Of a stretch of DNA of 64,000 nt, positions 1 through 10,124 are shown piece by piece. Both the position numbers and the translations under genes were made by a program. The notes beneath the pieces were generated by a model. That model was not told the origin of the DNA, did not search any database, and worked only from the letters and a program-made list of their open reading frames with translations. The stretch is from positions 868,001 through 932,000 of the forward strand of contig NZ_CP065915.1 in assembly GCF_016134045.1 (NCBI RefSeq), read 5' to 3'. Position 1 is the stretch's first letter. Every line of letters starts with the position of its first letter. The DNA comes from Pelagovum pacificum. Its GTDB lineage: Bacteria; Pseudomonadota; Alphaproteobacteria; Rhodobacterales; Rhodobacteraceae.

Positions 1-24
1 ATCACCGGGCGCGTCCAGTCGCAT
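1..24 (-). CDS. Possible start of the next gene downstream of oppA (partial, 8 codons)
   Basis: An ATG at position 24 on the minus strand opens a frame that runs off the window edge without a stop (begins MRLDAPGD). It lies 12 bases downstream of the oppA stop, so it could be the next gene of the opp operon. Eight codons are too few to recognise a family, and no strong ribosome binding site is visible. It may be chance. Confidence 0.3.
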
Positions 25-36
25 GATGTCAGCCGA

Positions 37-1611
37 TCACTCGGGCATGGTCACGTCGCGGAAGTAGGGCACGTTCAGCGAGGAGCGCCAGAAGCCTTCG
101 ACCTCGGGCGACATCATCATGTAGTTGTAACGGTGGTACATCGGCAGGATGACGTGGTCGTTCATCAGGATGGCCTCCGCCTCGCGCATCGACGCCAGGC
201 TCTCCGCCTCGTCGTCCGTGGACTTTGCCGCGGCGATCGCGTCGGCATATGCCTCGTTTTCCCAGCCGGCGAGGTTGTTGGGCGAGCCGGGCAGGAAGAT
301 GTCGAGGAACGTCATCGGGTGCGGATAGTCCGCGCCCCAGCCCATCTGGGCGATCTGGTATTCGATCTTCTGAACCTCGGGATAGTAGACCTGCCACTCG
401 GTCGCCTGGATCTCGACGTCGATGTTGAGGTTCTCCTTCCACATCTGCTGGATCGCCTCGAGCAGCTTCTCGATCGGCGGCGAGGTGTAGGTGACGAAGA
501 CCGTCTCGGGGAAGCCCTCACCGTCCGGGTAGCCGGCTTCGGCGAGCAGCTCCGCCGCCGCCTCCGGCTGCGCCTCGGTGGCGAGGCCGAAGGTGTCGGT
601 CCCATCGCGGAAATCCTCGCCCGCCAGCGTCAGCCCGTAGGGAACGAGGCCGGTCGCCGGGCGGTCGGCGGACTGGAGCACGAAGTCGACGAGATCCTGC
701 CGGTCGACGGCCATCGACAGCGCCTGGCGCACCCGCACGTCGTCGAGCGGCGCTGCGGCGGGGTTGAAGAAGGCGTAGGTGGTGCCGAGCGCGGGGATCA
801 CCATGAAGGCGTCGCTTTCGGCCATCAGGCGTGGGATTTCCGGGGCGGGCACCGCCTCGATCCCGTCGACCTGGCCCGATTCCATCGCCGTCAGCGCGGT
901 TGCCTGGTCGGGGATCAGCCGGAAGGTGAGCGTGTCGAGCGACACGGCATCGGCGTCGTAATATTCATCGTTCTTCTCGAAGACGACGGATTCACCGAAG
1001 TTGAACTCGCTGACCTTGAAGGGGCCATTTCCGACGAAGGTTTCCGGGTCGCGGGTCCAGCCGTCGGGGTCGGCCTCCACCACGTCCTGCCGGACGGGGA
1101 AGAAGTTGGTGTAGGTGAGCATCTGCAACATGTAGGGGACGCGCTGCGCCAGCGTGAAGGTGAAGGTCTTGTCGTCGGGCGCGCTGATCGCGACCTCGCC
1201 CTCGCCGTCGTTGGCATAGAAGTCCTCCGCCCCGTCGATGAGGTAGAACATCGCCGGGTTCATCGCGCCCGCCGCCGGGTCGAGCACCCGCTTCCACGCA
1301 TAGACAAAGTCCTCCGCGGTGACCGGCTGGCCGTCGGACCAGTTCGCGTCGCGCAGGGTGAAGGTGTAGGTCAGCCCGTCCTCGCTGACCTCCCAGCTCT
1401 CGGCCATTGCCGGGACGATCTCGCCCGACTCGTCGAAGCGCACGAGACCCTCGAACGTATTGCCGATGATCGGCGCGGCGAAGGTTTCGGAGGTGAGGCC
1501 CGGGTCGTAGGTGGCGCTCTCGTTGTTCACCACGTAGACGAGGTCGCCCGCGGCGAGCGCGGGGCCCGCGGCGAACGCCGCGACTGCGGCGGTCATCATC
1601 AGCTTACGCAT
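37..1611 (-). CDS. oppA: Peptide ABC transporter substrate-binding protein (OppA/DppA family)
   Basis: Periplasmic solute-binding protein of 524 residues, the normal size for the SBP_bac_5 family, which captures oligopeptides for an Opp-type importer. The N-terminus is a classic Sec signal peptide (two basic residues, an Ala-rich core, cleavage near ALAAG at about residue 21). Family features follow: an early NNESATYDPGL segment, a WSDGQPVTAEDFVYAWKR block near residues 90-110, and the C-terminal PMYHRYNY region. It is the last of five transport genes; its start overlaps the oppF frame by 8 bases, so translation is probably coupled. Substrate could be di- or oligopeptides or other molecules such as opines; the sequence does not decide. 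Confidence 0.9.
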   Translation of the reverse strand: MRKLMMTAAVAAFAAGPALAAGDLVYVVNNESATYDPGLTSETFAAPIIGNTFEGLVRFDESGEIVPAMAESWEVSEDGLTYTFTLRDANWSDGQPVTAEDFVYAWKRVLDPAAGAMNPAMFYLIDGAEDFYANDGEGEVAISAPDDKTFTFTLAQRVPYMLQMLTYTNFFPVRQDVVEADPDGWTRDPETFVGNGPFKVSEFNFGESVVFEKNDEYYDADAVSLDTLTFRLIPDQATALTAMESGQVDGIEAVPAPEIPRLMAESDAFMVIPALGTTYAFFNPAAAPLDDVRVRQALSMAVDRQDLVDFVLQSADRPATGLVPYGLTLAGEDFRDGTDTFGLATEAQPEAAAELLAEAGYPDGEGFPETVFVTYTSPPIEKLLEAIQQMWKENLNIDVEIQATEWQVYYPEVQKIEYQIAQMGWGADYPHPMTFLDIFLPGSPNNLAGWENEAYADAIAAAKSTDDEAESLASMREAEAILMNDHVILPMYHRYNYMMMSPEVEGFWRSSLNVPYFRDVTMPE

Positions 1612-2596
1612 GTGTTCTCTCCTTGTCGGACTTGGGTCCCGTCTCTTCCGGCGGGATCGGGTGGTGGCAGGCGACCATGTGGCCGTCGCCGGTTTCGTTC
1701 AGGGCGGGCTCGACTTCGGCGCAGAGCGCGCTGGCCCGGGGGCAGCGGGTGCGGAAGCGGCAGCCCGAGGGCAGGTCGAGCGGGCTCGGCACTTCGCCGG
1801 TCTCGACAGGACCGTCGGCGCGGGCGGCCGGGTCCGGTACCGGGATCGAGGACCAGAGCAGGCGCGTGTAGGGATGGCGCGGCGCGGCGTGGAGCGCATC
1901 GGAGGACGCGATCTCGACCAGCTTGCCGAGGTACATCACCCCGATCCGGTCGGCGATGTGGCGCAGCATCGACAGATCGTGCGTGATGAAGAGGTAGGCG
2001 AGCCCGCGCTCCGCCTTCAGGCGGGCAAGCATGTTGACCACCTGCGCCTGAATCGAGACGTCGAGGGCGCTGATCGGCTCGTCGCAGATCACGAGGTCGG
2101 GGTTCAGCGCGATGGCACGGGCGATGCCGATCCGCTGGCGTTGCCCGCCGGAGAAGGCATGCGGGTAGCGCGCTGCGGCGTCGGCGGGCAGGCCGACGGT
2201 CTCCAGCAGCTCGCGCACGGTGGCGGCGCGGGACTTGCGATTGCCGACCTTCGCGATCTCGAGCGGTTCGGCGATCAGTTCCGCCACCGTCATCCGTCCG
2301 TCGAGCGCGGCGACCGGGTCCTGGAAGATCATCTGCATCCGACGGCGGTGCGGCCGCAGGCGGCGCTCGTCCATCGACGTGATGTCGGTCCCGTCCAGCA
2401 GGATGCGTCCCGCGCTCGGCTGGTGCAGCCGGATCAGGGTGCGGGCGAGCGTGGACTTGCCGCAGCCGGACTCGCCGACGAGGCCGAGCGTTTCCCCTCG
2501 CGCGATGGTCAGCGAGATTCCGTCGACCGCCTTCAGCACACCGCCCCGGACGGGAAAGTGCATCGCGAGGTCGTCGAGTTCCACGAGCGGGGTCAT
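1604..2596 (-). CDS. oppF: Oligopeptide ABC transporter ATP-binding protein OppF
   Basis: Cytoplasmic ATPase subunit, 330 residues. Walker A is GESGCGKS at residues 41-48, the signature is FSGGQRQR and Walker B is LVICDEP followed by SALD. The C-terminal oligopeptide/dipeptide domain carries the usual Cys pair (CRFRTRC). It pairs with OppD to energise OppBC. The ATG overlaps the oppD stop (ATGA), and its GGGAG ribosome binding site lies immediately after the palindrome at 2610-2637. Confidence 0.93.
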   Translation of the reverse strand: MTPLVELDDLAMHFPVRGGVLKAVDGISLTIARGETLGLVGESGCGKSTLARTLIRLHQPSAGRILLDGTDITSMDERRLRPHRRRMQMIFQDPVAALDGRMTVAELIAEPLEIAKVGNRKSRAATVRELLETVGLPADAAARYPHAFSGGQRQRIGIARAIALNPDLVICDEPISALDVSIQAQVVNMLARLKAERGLAYLFITHDLSMLRHIADRIGVMYLGKLVEIASSDALHAAPRHPYTRLLWSSIPVPDPAARADGPVETGEVPSPLDLPSGCRFRTRCPRASALCAEVEPALNETGDGHMVACHHPIPPEETGPKSDKERTHA

Positions 2597-3606
2597 CGGG
2601 TCGTCTCCCGTAGGATGGGGTCTTCACCCCATCCTACCCTCGGGGCAGAGGGGTCGAGCAGCCAGCAGCGCGCACGATGCGCCGCGCTCACCTCGTAGAC
2701 CGGTGACGGGTCGAGGCACTGGCGCCGCGCCTCGGGACAGCGGGGCGCGAAGGGGCACCCCGGGGGCGGCGCGCGCATGTCCGGCGGTGTGCCGGGGATC
2801 GGGGCGAGCGCCTCGCCCGCGCGGCGCGGGTCGGGAATCGCGGCCATCAGGCCCCGCGTGTAGGGGTGGCGCGGCGCGGCAAACAGGTCGGCCACCGGCG
2901 CTTCCTCCATCACCTGCCCGCCGTAGAGCACCATCACCCGGTCCGCCGTCTCGGCGATCACGCCGAGGTCGTGGGTCACGAGGATGATCGCCATGCCAAG
3001 CCGGTCGCGCAGCTCCTTCAGCAGCGCGAGGATCTGGCGCTGGATCGTGACGTCGAGCGCGGTCGTCGGCTCGTCCGCGATCAGCAGCGCCGGCTCGCAG
3101 GCCAACGCCATCGCGATCATGACCCGCTGGCGCATCCCGCCCGAGAACTCGTGCGGGTAGCTGTCGATCCGCGCCGCGGGGGAGGGGATGCGCACCAGCC
3201 CGAACAGCTCCACCGCGCGGGCGCGCGCCTCGGCGCGGGTCATCCTGCGGTGGCGCAGCAGCACTTCGGTGATCTGGCGGCCTACGGTCATCGTCGGGTT
3301 CAGCGCCGACATCGGGTCCTGGAACACCACGCCGACCCGGTCGCCGCGCAGCCGGGCGAGCTTGCCCTCGGGCATCGCCAGCAGGTCCTCGCCCTCGAAG
3401 TAGGCTGTGCCACCTTCGATCCGGCCGCCACGCTTCAGCAGCCTGAGCAGCGACATGCAGGTCACCGACTTGCCCGATCCGCTTTCGCCGACGAGGCCCA
3501 GGATCTCGCCCCGCTCCAGCCGCAGGTCGACGCCGCGCACCGACTGCACCCGGCCGCGCCGCGTGTGATAGGCCGTGGTCAGGCCGGTGACCTCGAGCAG
3601 GCTCAT
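2593..3606 (-). CDS. oppD: Oligopeptide ABC transporter ATP-binding protein OppD
   Basis: Second ATPase of the importer, 337 residues from ATG 3606, which overlaps the oppC stop (ATGA). Walker A GESGSGKS, signature FSGGMRQR, Walker B LLIADEP and a Cys-rich C-terminal motif (PGCPFAPRC) are all present. The frame stays open well upstream, but that part encodes OppC in another frame, so MSLLEVTGL is the right start. The last 15 or so residues ([15 protein letters not shown]) are encoded by a palindromic repeat that also occurs between rhaS and rhaT, so the tail is probably acquired rather than family sequence. Confidence 0.92.
   Translation of the reverse strand: MSLLEVTGLTTAYHTRRGRVQSVRGVDLRLERGEILGLVGESGSGKSVTCMSLLRLLKRGGRIEGGTAYFEGEDLLAMPEGKLARLRGDRVGVVFQDPMSALNPTMTVGRQITEVLLRHRRMTRAEARARAVELFGLVRIPSPAARIDSYPHEFSGGMRQRVMIAMALACEPALLIADEPTTALDVTIQRQILALLKELRDRLGMAIILVTHDLGVIAETADRVMVLYGGQVMEEAPVADLFAAPRHPYTRGLMAAIPDPRRAGEALAPIPGTPPDMRAPPPGCPFAPRCPEARRQCLDPSPVYEVSAAHRARCWLLDPSAPRVGWGEDPILRETTR
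2610..2637. repeat. Palindromic repeat (GTAGGATGGGG hairpin) inside the 3' end of oppD
   Basis: Two 12-base arms (2610-2621 and 2626-2637, GTAGGATGGGGT and its complement) around a four-base loop. A near copy of the stem lies at 11662-11688. Here it is in frame within oppD and directly precedes the oppF ribosome binding site, so it could affect OppF translation or mRNA stability. It looks like a dispersed REP-type element; genome-wide copy number cannot be judged here. Confidence 0.7.
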
Positions 3607-4754
3607 TGCGACAACCTCGGGTCCAGCGCGTCCCGAAGGCCATCGCCGAGGAAGTTGAACGCCAGCATGGTCAGCGAGATCGCGAGCGCCGGGAAGAACA
3701 GCTGGTGGGGATAGGTGCGCAGCGTCTCGACCGCTTCGGAGGTCAGCGTGCCCCAGCTGGCCTGCGGTGGTGTCACGCCAAGGCCGATGAAGGACATGAA
3801 GCTCTCGATGAAGATCGCCGAGGGGATCAGCATCGTCAGCGTCACGAGGATCGGCCCGAAGGCGTTCGGCAGCAGATGGCGGAACAGGATGCGGCTGGTC
3901 GGGGCCCCCATCGTGCGGGCGGCGGCCACGTAATCCTGCGCCTTCAGGGTCAGGATCTGGCCGCGCACGATCCGGGCCATGTCGACCCAGTAGACCGATC
4001 CGATGGCGAGGATCACCGACCAGAGGCCGGATTGCAGCACGACCATCATCAGGATCACGTAGAGCGTCAGCGGAATGGTCGCGACGATCTCGACGATGCG
4101 CATCATCACGGTATCGACCCGACCGCCGAGGTAGCCCGAGATCCCGCCGTAGAGCACGCCGATCACGAAGTTCGTCAGCACCGCCGCCGCCGCGACCATC
4201 AGCGAGATCCGCGCCCCGTAGAGCTGGCGCACCAGCACGTCCCGGCCGAGCTGGTCGGTCCCGAACGGGTGCGCGCGGTTCAGGGTGCGGCCCTCCTGCT
4301 CGGCGGGGGCGCCGTCGACGGTCAGGATCGCGGGACGGACGGAGTAGTCGAGCACGACCTCGCGCCCGTCGATCGCCCAGATCGACCGGCGGTTTATCAT
4401 GTCCCGCTCGTCCGGCCGGATCAGCGCGGTGATTGAGCCGTCCTCGCCGACTTCGTAGAGGCCGAGGTTGCCGGAATTGACGAAGACCCGCTGGTCCCCC
4501 ACGCGATAGGGGCTGTGCACTGGCGGCAGGTTCGACAGTTCGAGATCCTGCTCGAAGTACGTCCAGGGCGAGGCGGCCGGCCCGAAGATCGCCGCCGTGA
4601 TGAGCACGACGATGAAGACGAGCCCGGCCATCGCCGGCTTGTGCCGCACCAGCCGCGCCGCCGCACCGGCCCAGAAGCCCTGCACCGGGCCGCTTTCGGC
4701 AGGACGCTCGGCCTCTTTCGGGAGCGGCTCCCACATCTCTGGCGCGATGCTCAT
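3603..4754 (-). CDS. oppC: Oligopeptide ABC transporter permease OppC, with a large periplasmic insert
   Basis: Inner-membrane permease, 383 residues against about 300 for the usual OppC. TM1 is near residues 40-62. A hydrophilic stretch of about 100 residues (about 65-165) then precedes the conserved HPFGTDQLGRDVL motif and the remaining membrane segments. The EAA coupling loop is present (AARTMGAPTSRILFRHLLPN) and the C-terminus DALDPRLSQ is typical. ATG 4754 overlaps the oppB stop (ATGA). The insert must lie outside the membrane on the periplasmic side and may contact the binding protein; this is inference. Confidence 0.92.
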   Translation of the reverse strand: MSIAPEMWEPLPKEAERPAESGPVQGFWAGAAARLVRHKPAMAGLVFIVVLITAAIFGPAASPWTYFEQDLELSNLPPVHSPYRVGDQRVFVNSGNLGLYEVGEDGSITALIRPDERDMINRRSIWAIDGREVVLDYSVRPAILTVDGAPAEQEGRTLNRAHPFGTDQLGRDVLVRQLYGARISLMVAAAAVLTNFVIGVLYGGISGYLGGRVDTVMMRIVEIVATIPLTLYVILMMVVLQSGLWSVILAIGSVYWVDMARIVRGQILTLKAQDYVAAARTMGAPTSRILFRHLLPNAFGPILVTLTMLIPSAIFIESFMSFIGLGVTPPQASWGTLTSEAVETLRTYPHQLFFPALAISLTMLAFNFLGDGLRDALDPRLSQ

Positions 4755-5695
4755 CGGCGGCTCCCGTAGGAAATGCGGGGGTCGAGCCAGAGGTAGAGGA
4801 TGTCGACGATCAGGATCATCAGCATCAGGAAGGCGGCGTAGAAGATCGTGATCCCCATGATCGCGGTGTAATCCCGGTTGGTGATCGACAGCACGAAATG
4901 CCGCCCGATGCCGGGCAGGGCGAAGATCTGTTCGATCACGAAGCTGCCGGTAAGCAGGTTTGCCACCACGGGGCCCAGAACCGTGACCACAGGGATCAGC
5001 GAGTTGCGCAGCCCGTGGCGCATCAGGATCGTGCCCGGCGTCAGGCCCTTGGCGCGGGCGGTGACGATGTAGTCCTGTTCCATCGTTTCGAGCAGGCTCG
5101 ACCGGGTGAGCCGGGCGACGAAGGACAGCCAGAAGCCCGACAGCGCGAAGACCGGCAACAGGTAGCCGCGCCAGTCGTCCAGCCCGAACGCCGGCACCCA
5201 GCCGAGCCTGAGCGCGAATACATAGAGCGCGACGGTTGCCAGCACGTAGGACGGGATCGCGACGCCGAGCGTGGCGAGGAACATCACCCCGGTGTCCGGC
5301 CACCGCCCCCGGTTCAGTGCGGCGATGATGCCGGCCGGAACGCCGAGCGCGACAACGCAGATCACCGCCAGCAGCCCGGTCTGCGCGGTGACGGAAATGC
5401 CGTCGGCGATCATCTGGTTCACCGTGACGCCGGGATACTTGAATGACGGGCCGAGGTCGAAGGTCGCCACGCCGCCGAGGTAGTTGAGATATTGCCGCCA
5501 GAGCGGCTGATCGAGGCCGAACTTCGCGTTCAGCGCCGCCTCGATCTCGGGCGCGAGCATCTTCTCGGACACGAAGGGGCCGCCGGGGACCGCGTGCATC
5601 AGCAGGAAGGTCAGCGTGATGATCGCCCAGAGCGTCACCAGCATCAGGCCGAGCCGCCGCGCCAGCCAGTCGAGGGGCAGGCGGCGCTCAGCCAT
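4751..5695 (-). CDS. oppB: Oligopeptide ABC transporter permease OppB
   Basis: Permease of 314 residues with the canonical OppB/DppB N-terminus (one membrane segment near 15-33 followed by HAVPGGPF) and an EAA loop (ARAKGLTPGTILMRHGLRNS). It ends in the family-typical LDPRISYGSRR. It forms the membrane channel with OppC. Its start lies inside the end of the upstream regulator gene (8-base overlap), so regulator and transporter are one transcription unit. Confidence 0.93.
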   Translation of the reverse strand: MAERRLPLDWLARRLGLMLVTLWAIITLTFLLMHAVPGGPFVSEKMLAPEIEAALNAKFGLDQPLWRQYLNYLGGVATFDLGPSFKYPGVTVNQMIADGISVTAQTGLLAVICVVALGVPAGIIAALNRGRWPDTGVMFLATLGVAIPSYVLATVALYVFALRLGWVPAFGLDDWRGYLLPVFALSGFWLSFVARLTRSSLLETMEQDYIVTARAKGLTPGTILMRHGLRNSLIPVVTVLGPVVANLLTGSFVIEQIFALPGIGRHFVLSITNRDYTAIMGITIFYAAFLMLMILIVDILYLWLDPRISYGSRR

Positions 5696-6305
5696 TGCCG
5701 CTTTCCGCGTCGGGCCGCAGCCTGAGAGCCGGCGCGTTGCCGAGCCACGTGATGACGACTTCCTCGTCGTAGGGATTGCTCGCCTGGTGGCGCATGTCGG
5801 AGCGGAAGTGAAGCGCGTCGCCGGGGCCGAGGTCGTGTCTGGTGCCGTCGACTTCGAAGATGAAGCGGCCGGAGCGGACCTGCACGAACTCCTCGCCCTC
5901 GTGGTTGTCGACCTCGCCGACGAACCCGGGCGGCAGCGTGATGATGTAGGCGGAGAAGGTCGCGCCGGGGAACTCGGCGTGCAGCCGTTCGTAGGTCATC
6001 CCGCCCTTGCGGATCCAGGTCGTCTCCCGCTCGTGCGCCCTGCTGACGAGACCGCGCGGCCCCTCGTTCGACATGAAGTGGCCGAGTTCGAGCCCAAGCG
6101 CGTGGGCGATGCGTGTGAGGGAGCCGATGGAGGGAATCGCGATGTCGCGCTCGATCTGGCTGAGGTAACCGACTGACAGATCAACTTTATGCCCCAGCTC
6201 CTGAAGGGTCATGTTCCGTGCCCGCCGGCGTGTCCGCACGAGGGCGCCAACGGCGATACCGGGCTGGTCGGCGGGCGAGGAAGTGGATGAGTTGGCGTGC
6301 GACAT
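5688..6305 (-). CDS. XRE-family transcriptional regulator with C-terminal cupin domain
   Basis: DNA-binding regulator of 205 residues. A helix-turn-helix spans about residues 22-80 (GALVRTRRRARNMTLQELG, then LSVGYLSQIER). A small cupin barrel covers about 115-195 (NHEGEEFVQVRSG, then LGPGDALHFRSD). Proteins of this architecture usually sense a small ligand and often autoregulate. Being the first gene of the opp operon, it most likely controls peptide or amine uptake from its own promoter in 6306-6437. The ligand is unknown. Confidence 0.9.
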   Translation of the reverse strand: MSHANSSTSSPADQPGIAVGALVRTRRRARNMTLQELGHKVDLSVGYLSQIERDIAIPSIGSLTRIAHALGLELGHFMSNEGPRGLVSRAHERETTWIRKGGMTYERLHAEFPGATFSAYIITLPPGFVGEVDNHEGEEFVQVRSGRFIFEVDGTRHDLGPGDALHFRSDMRHQASNPYDEEVVITWLGNAPALRLRPDAESGNG

Positions 6306-6437
6306 GAGCGTGTCCCTTGTCCGCTCATGCTCTCATCTAAAAAATTTTACTTCAACCTTAATCGCGGCTCTGGCGGTGTCTCGCGAAGTCGCTGCCGCAT
6401 GAGTGAGCACTCCGTCGACCGGTCATGTCCGGCCCGC

Positions 6438-7817
6438 TCAACCGTCGAGCGCCGCTTTCCAGCGTGCGGCATAGGCGGTGAGTGCCTCGGCGTTGGCGGG
6501 CGTCGGAACGCGCTCCGGCTCAGGCAGAGCGGTTCCGCCGTCCGGCGCGAACAGAAGCGCTGCACCGAGGCTGGTGCCGGTGGCGGAGCGGCTCTGCTGA
6601 ACGTCCCGACCGGTCGCTGCCGCAAGCATCGCGAGGTAGCGGGCGTTTCGCGCGAAAGGCCCCTCCACGATGGTCGACCCCCGTGCCCCGGCAAGGTCCA
6701 GACAGGTGTCCGTCATCAGCGCGAGGTAGAAGGACAGCGCCGCCGCGCGCTGGCCCGACCCCTCGGGCGGTTCCACGCCCTGCCACCGCATCGCACGACC
6801 GGGGAACGGGCCGCTGGTCGGTTCGACCGCAGGCAGCAGCATCAGGCCCGAGGCGAGCACCTCGGCGACATCCTCTTCTGTCGCGGACAGGTCTTTTCCG
6901 GCGCGGACGATCTCGTACTCCCGCCCGCCCATGAAGCGGGCCGACGGCACCGCATCGCCCCGCGCGGAGACATTGATGAGCGTGTCGCGCGCGGGGTCGA
7001 GCGTGACGTCCGCGCCGCCGATGGCCATCGCGATGACCCATGTGCCGGTGGAGACGACCGAGAATGGCGGGCGCTGCGACAGCAGGTGAGGATAGAGAGA
7101 GGCGTTGGAATCGTGGATCCCGCAGACGACCGGCGTCTTCGGGGCGAGGCCGGTCGCCTCCGCGATTTCGGGCAGAACGGGGCCGAGCACGTCCGCCGAC
7201 TTGCGCACCGGGGCGACCTTTCCGGCGATGCCGAGTGCCCCGGCGAGATCGGAGAAGGTCCGCTCGCGCGGGTTCCAGAGGTCGGTGTGACAGCCCATCG
7301 AACTCACGTCGCTCGACACATCTCCCGTCAGGCGGAAGGCCCAGTATTGCGGGTAGGTGAGGACATGGGCCGTGCGCTCCAGCAGGCCGGGGTCGGTCGC
7401 GAACTGCCAGTGCAGCTGCGCGCCAAGGTTCAGCCCCATGCCGAGCCGGGGCGACCCGGTCTGCGCGAAGGGCGGCCGGATCGCGTCGTAGGCGTCGGCC
7501 ATATCATCGGGGCCGGTATGCTCGTAATCGAGGATCGGCGCGGCAAGCCTTCCGTTCGCGTCGAGCAGAACCGCCGATGCGCCGTGCGTCGTGACCGAGA
7601 TCGCGTCGATCCCGTGCTCACGGTGAAAGCGGGACAGGGCGCTCAGGAAGAAATTCCAGTGTGCCTCGGTATCGAAATGCGGCCACGGCGGTCCGCGGCG
7701 CACCTCGTTCGGGCGGGTCACCACGTCGATTTCGGTCAGCGTCTGAAGGTCGACGAGCGCGAGCTTGGCGTTCGTCTTGCCGACGTCGATGACGGCGATG
7801 TGGCGTGGCGCGGTCAT
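6438..7817 (-). CDS. rhaK: FGGY-family carbohydrate kinase (L-rhamnulose kinase, rhizobial RhaK type)
   Basis: Sugar kinase of 459 residues that should phosphorylate L-rhamnulose at C1. The N-terminal ATPase-fold phosphate loop is [18 protein letters not shown] second domain carries [10 protein letters not shown] and VVSTGTWVI, and the C-terminal region has the adenosine-site pattern [12 protein letters not shown] 7817 overlaps the mutarotase stop (ATGA); a longer open frame upstream is only that neighbouring gene read out of phase. Last gene of the rhaRSTPQ-mutarotase-K unit. In rhizobia the equivalent kinase is also needed for rhamnose transport; that is family knowledge, not seen here. Confidence 0.9.
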   Translation of the reverse strand: MTAPRHIAVIDVGKTNAKLALVDLQTLTEIDVVTRPNEVRRGPPWPHFDTEAHWNFFLSALSRFHREHGIDAISVTTHGASAVLLDANGRLAAPILDYEHTGPDDMADAYDAIRPPFAQTGSPRLGMGLNLGAQLHWQFATDPGLLERTAHVLTYPQYWAFRLTGDVSSDVSSMGCHTDLWNPRERTFSDLAGALGIAGKVAPVRKSADVLGPVLPEIAEATGLAPKTPVVCGIHDSNASLYPHLLSQRPPFSVVSTGTWVIAMAIGGADVTLDPARDTLINVSARGDAVPSARFMGGREYEIVRAGKDLSATEEDVAEVLASGLMLLPAVEPTSGPFPGRAMRWQGVEPPEGSGQRAAALSFYLALMTDTCLDLAGARGSTIVEGPFARNARYLAMLAAATGRDVQQSRSATGTSLGAALLFAPDGGTALPEPERVPTPANAEALTAYAARWKAALDG

Positions 7818-8131
7818 GGCATGTGAAACAGTCTGGGCAGCGTGACGGCGACCGGCTCGTTGTCCGGGGCGGTCTCCATCAGGTCGGCCATGTGCGCCCA
7901 CCAGCGCTGCATCACCGGATGCGACGGCAGGTCGTCCATGCCGTGATCCTCGGGACGCAGCAGGATGCCGATGAGCAGGCCGGTCTCCGCATCGTAGTGG
8001 ATCGAGTAATCCTGCACGCCGGCCCCGCGCAGCAGCTCGACCAGTTCGGGCCAGATCTCGTCATGGCGGCGCTGGTACTCGGCCTCCATGCCGGGGTTCA
8101 GGCGCATCCGGAAGACGTGGCGTTGCATCAT
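7814..8131 (-). CDS. rhaM: L-rhamnose mutarotase (RhaU/RhaM)
   Basis: Small cytoplasmic enzyme (105 residues) that interconverts alpha and beta anomers of L-rhamnose. The family motif [13 protein letters not shown] carries the predicted sugar-binding Tyr19 and catalytic His23, and the conserved QRWW occurs later. Two ATG codons lie in tandem (8131 and 8128); the second would restore the exact numbering of the E. coli enzyme (Tyr18, His22). The first ATG overlaps the rhaQ stop. Called rhaU in rhizobia and rhaM in enterics. Confidence 0.92.
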   Translation of the reverse strand: MMQRHVFRMRLNPGMEAEYQRRHDEIWPELVELLRGAGVQDYSIHYDAETGLLIGILLRPEDHGMDDLPSHPVMQRWWAHMADLMETAPDNEPVAVTLPRLFHMP

Positions 8132-9138
8132 GGCGTTCTCCGTTTGGCGCGGGCCATCGCCCAGAGGCGGGGCAGGGCGATCACTCCGATGAGGAGGAGG
8201 CCGATGAAGATCGACATGACGATCCCCGGCACGTTGAGCAGGCCGAGGCCGAACGTGACGAGACCCATCACGAAGGCCGCGATGACGACGCCGGGAATGG
8301 ACCCGGACCCGCCGAGAATGCTCACGCCGCCGAGCACCACCATCGTGACGACTTCCAGCTCCATCCCGTAGGCGATGGACGGGCGCGTCGAGCCAAGCCG
8401 CGCCGTCAGGCAGATCGCCGCGACGCCGGACATCAGCCCGGTCAGCAGGAACAGGATGAACTTCACCCGTGCCACGCGGATGCCGCTGAACAGGGCGCCG
8501 GTCGGGTTGTTGCCGATGGCGTAGACTGCGCGGCCGAAGTTCGTGGTGTGCAGCAGGATGCCGAAGATCACGGCGAGCACGGTGAAGATCACCATCTCGA
8601 CCGTGATGACCCAGAAGACGTAGCCCTGTCCGAACCATGCGAAGCCCGAAGGGTAGCCCCGGAACGCCTCGTCGCCGAGGACGATATAGCTGATGCCGCG
8701 AAACAGGCTCATGGTGCCGATCGTCACCACGATGGACGGCAGGCCGAGCACGGTGACGAAGACCGCGTTGAAGGCCCCGCAGGCCAGACCGGTGCCGAGG
8801 CCGATCATCACCAGCACCGCAACGGAAGGCTCGTACGGCAGCGCGAGGCCCATGGCCGTGCTCGCCAACGCGATGATCGAGGCGACGGAGAGGTCGATCT
8901 CGCCCGCGATGATGAGCAGCGCCATGGCGAAGGCGATCATCGCCTTCTCGGTGAAGTTGAAGGTCGCGTCGCTCAGGTTCCAGGCGTTCAGGAAGTAGGG
9001 TGAGGCGAAGCTGTTGAGGACGAAAATCGCGATCGCGACGGCGAGCAGCAGCGATTCCCACGACGTCAGCACGCCGACGGTTCGGGAGCGGAGCCGGTCG
9101 GGGATGTGCCGCCCGGTTGCGGATGTCATGTCGCTCAT
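8128..9138 (-). CDS. rhaQ: L-rhamnose ABC transporter permease RhaQ
   Basis: Inner-membrane permease of the ribose/CUT2 family, 336 residues and about nine membrane segments. The conserved [19 protein letters not shown] and [18 protein letters not shown] blocks are visible, as is the [11 protein letters not shown] loop. ATG 9138 overlaps the rhaP stop (ATGA). With RhaP it forms a heterodimeric channel for RhaST. It matches the rhizobial rhaSTPQ arrangement gene for gene. Confidence 0.92.
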   Translation of the reverse strand: MSDMTSATGRHIPDRLRSRTVGVLTSWESLLLAVAIAIFVLNSFASPYFLNAWNLSDATFNFTEKAMIAFAMALLIIAGEIDLSVASIIALASTAMGLALPYEPSVAVLVMIGLGTGLACGAFNAVFVTVLGLPSIVVTIGTMSLFRGISYIVLGDEAFRGYPSGFAWFGQGYVFWVITVEMVIFTVLAVIFGILLHTTNFGRAVYAIGNNPTGALFSGIRVARVKFILFLLTGLMSGVAAICLTARLGSTRPSIAYGMELEVVTMVVLGGVSILGGSGSIPGVVIAAFVMGLVTFGLGLLNVPGIVMSIFIGLLLIGVIALPRLWAMARAKRRTP

Positions 9139-10124
9139 GTCCGGACCTCCGCGTCCTTGAGGATGATCCGGCCCTTCGCGCGGCCCGAGCTCGCATTGAA
9201 GGCGACGGCGATCAGGATCGCGCTGCCCGAGATGGCGAGTTGCCAGAAGGGCGAGATGTTGATGACCGGCAGCGCGTTCTTCACCACGCCGAGGAACAGC
9301 GCGCCGAGCAGCGCGCCACTGACCGAGCCAATCCCCCCGGCGATGGAAATGCCGCCGATCACGCAGGCCGCCACGACCTCCAGCTCGAAGCCACCGGCGA
9401 TGTCGACGTAGGCCACCGCGTAGCGCGCGACCCAGAGGTAGCCGGTCAGCCCGGCGAGCGCGCCCGACAGCACGAAGGCGAAGAACTGCGTCCGCCCGAC
9501 ATCGATGCCGGTGTAGACCGCCGCGTTCGGGTTTCCGCCGACCGCGAAGATCGACCGGCCGAGCGCGGTGCGCGACATCATCAGCCCGAACACCGCCACG
9601 GCGAGGATCGCCACCCACGACAGCACCGGCAGGCCGAGCAGCTCGGTCCGGGGCAGGCCGGTGAAGGCGCCGCTCATCTCGTGGCTGTTCACCCACTTGC
9701 CGCCCGAGATCAGGAAGATGATGCCCCGGTAGATCGTCATGGTGCCGAGCGTCACGACGATCGGCGGGATCCTCAGCTTCCAGACGAGGATGCCGTTGAA
9801 CGCGCCCATCACCGCACCGAGCACCAGCGCGACGGCGAGGATCACCGGGATCGGCATGCCGGGATAGGCGACGTTCAGCATGGCGCAGACCATGCCGCTC
9901 AGCGCGAGGTTCGCCGCGACGGAGAGGTCGATGCAGCGGGTCAGGATCACGACCATCTGCCCGAGGGCGAGGATGATAAGCGGCGCGGTGTCGTTGAACA
10001 CGCGGGCGAGGTTGGCCGGCTCGATGAAGCCCGGAAACCGGACCGAGATCAGGCCCAGCAGGATGACGATCGCCGCGCCGAGGATCGCCTCGCGCAGCGG
10101 GAAGGTATGGCGGAGCTGTTTCAT
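9135..10124 (-). CDS. rhaP: L-rhamnose ABC transporter permease RhaP
   Basis: Second CUT2-family permease, 329 residues. Motifs include [37 protein letters not shown] and [16 protein letters not shown], homologous to but clearly diverged from RhaQ. It starts inside the rhaT stop (ATGA) and ends inside the rhaQ start. Partner of RhaQ in the membrane. Confidence 0.92.
   Translation of the reverse strand: MKQLRHTFPLREAILGAAIVILLGLISVRFPGFIEPANLARVFNDTAPLIILALGQMVVILTRCIDLSVAANLALSGMVCAMLNVAYPGMPIPVILAVALVLGAVMGAFNGILVWKLRIPPIVVTLGTMTIYRGIIFLISGGKWVNSHEMSGAFTGLPRTELLGLPVLSWVAILAVAVFGLMMSRTALGRSIFAVGGNPNAAVYTGIDVGRTQFFAFVLSGALAGLTGYLWVARYAVAYVDIAGGFELEVVAACVIGGISIAGGIGSVSGALLGALFLGVVKNALPVINISPFWQLAISGSAILIAVAFNASSGRAKGRIILKDAEVRT

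Noticed and set aside
2593..4734. A single 713-codon fusion upstream-extended from oppD
   Set aside because: The N-terminal half is OppC sequence read in the wrong frame; oppD starts at ATG 3606 with an ATGA overlap.
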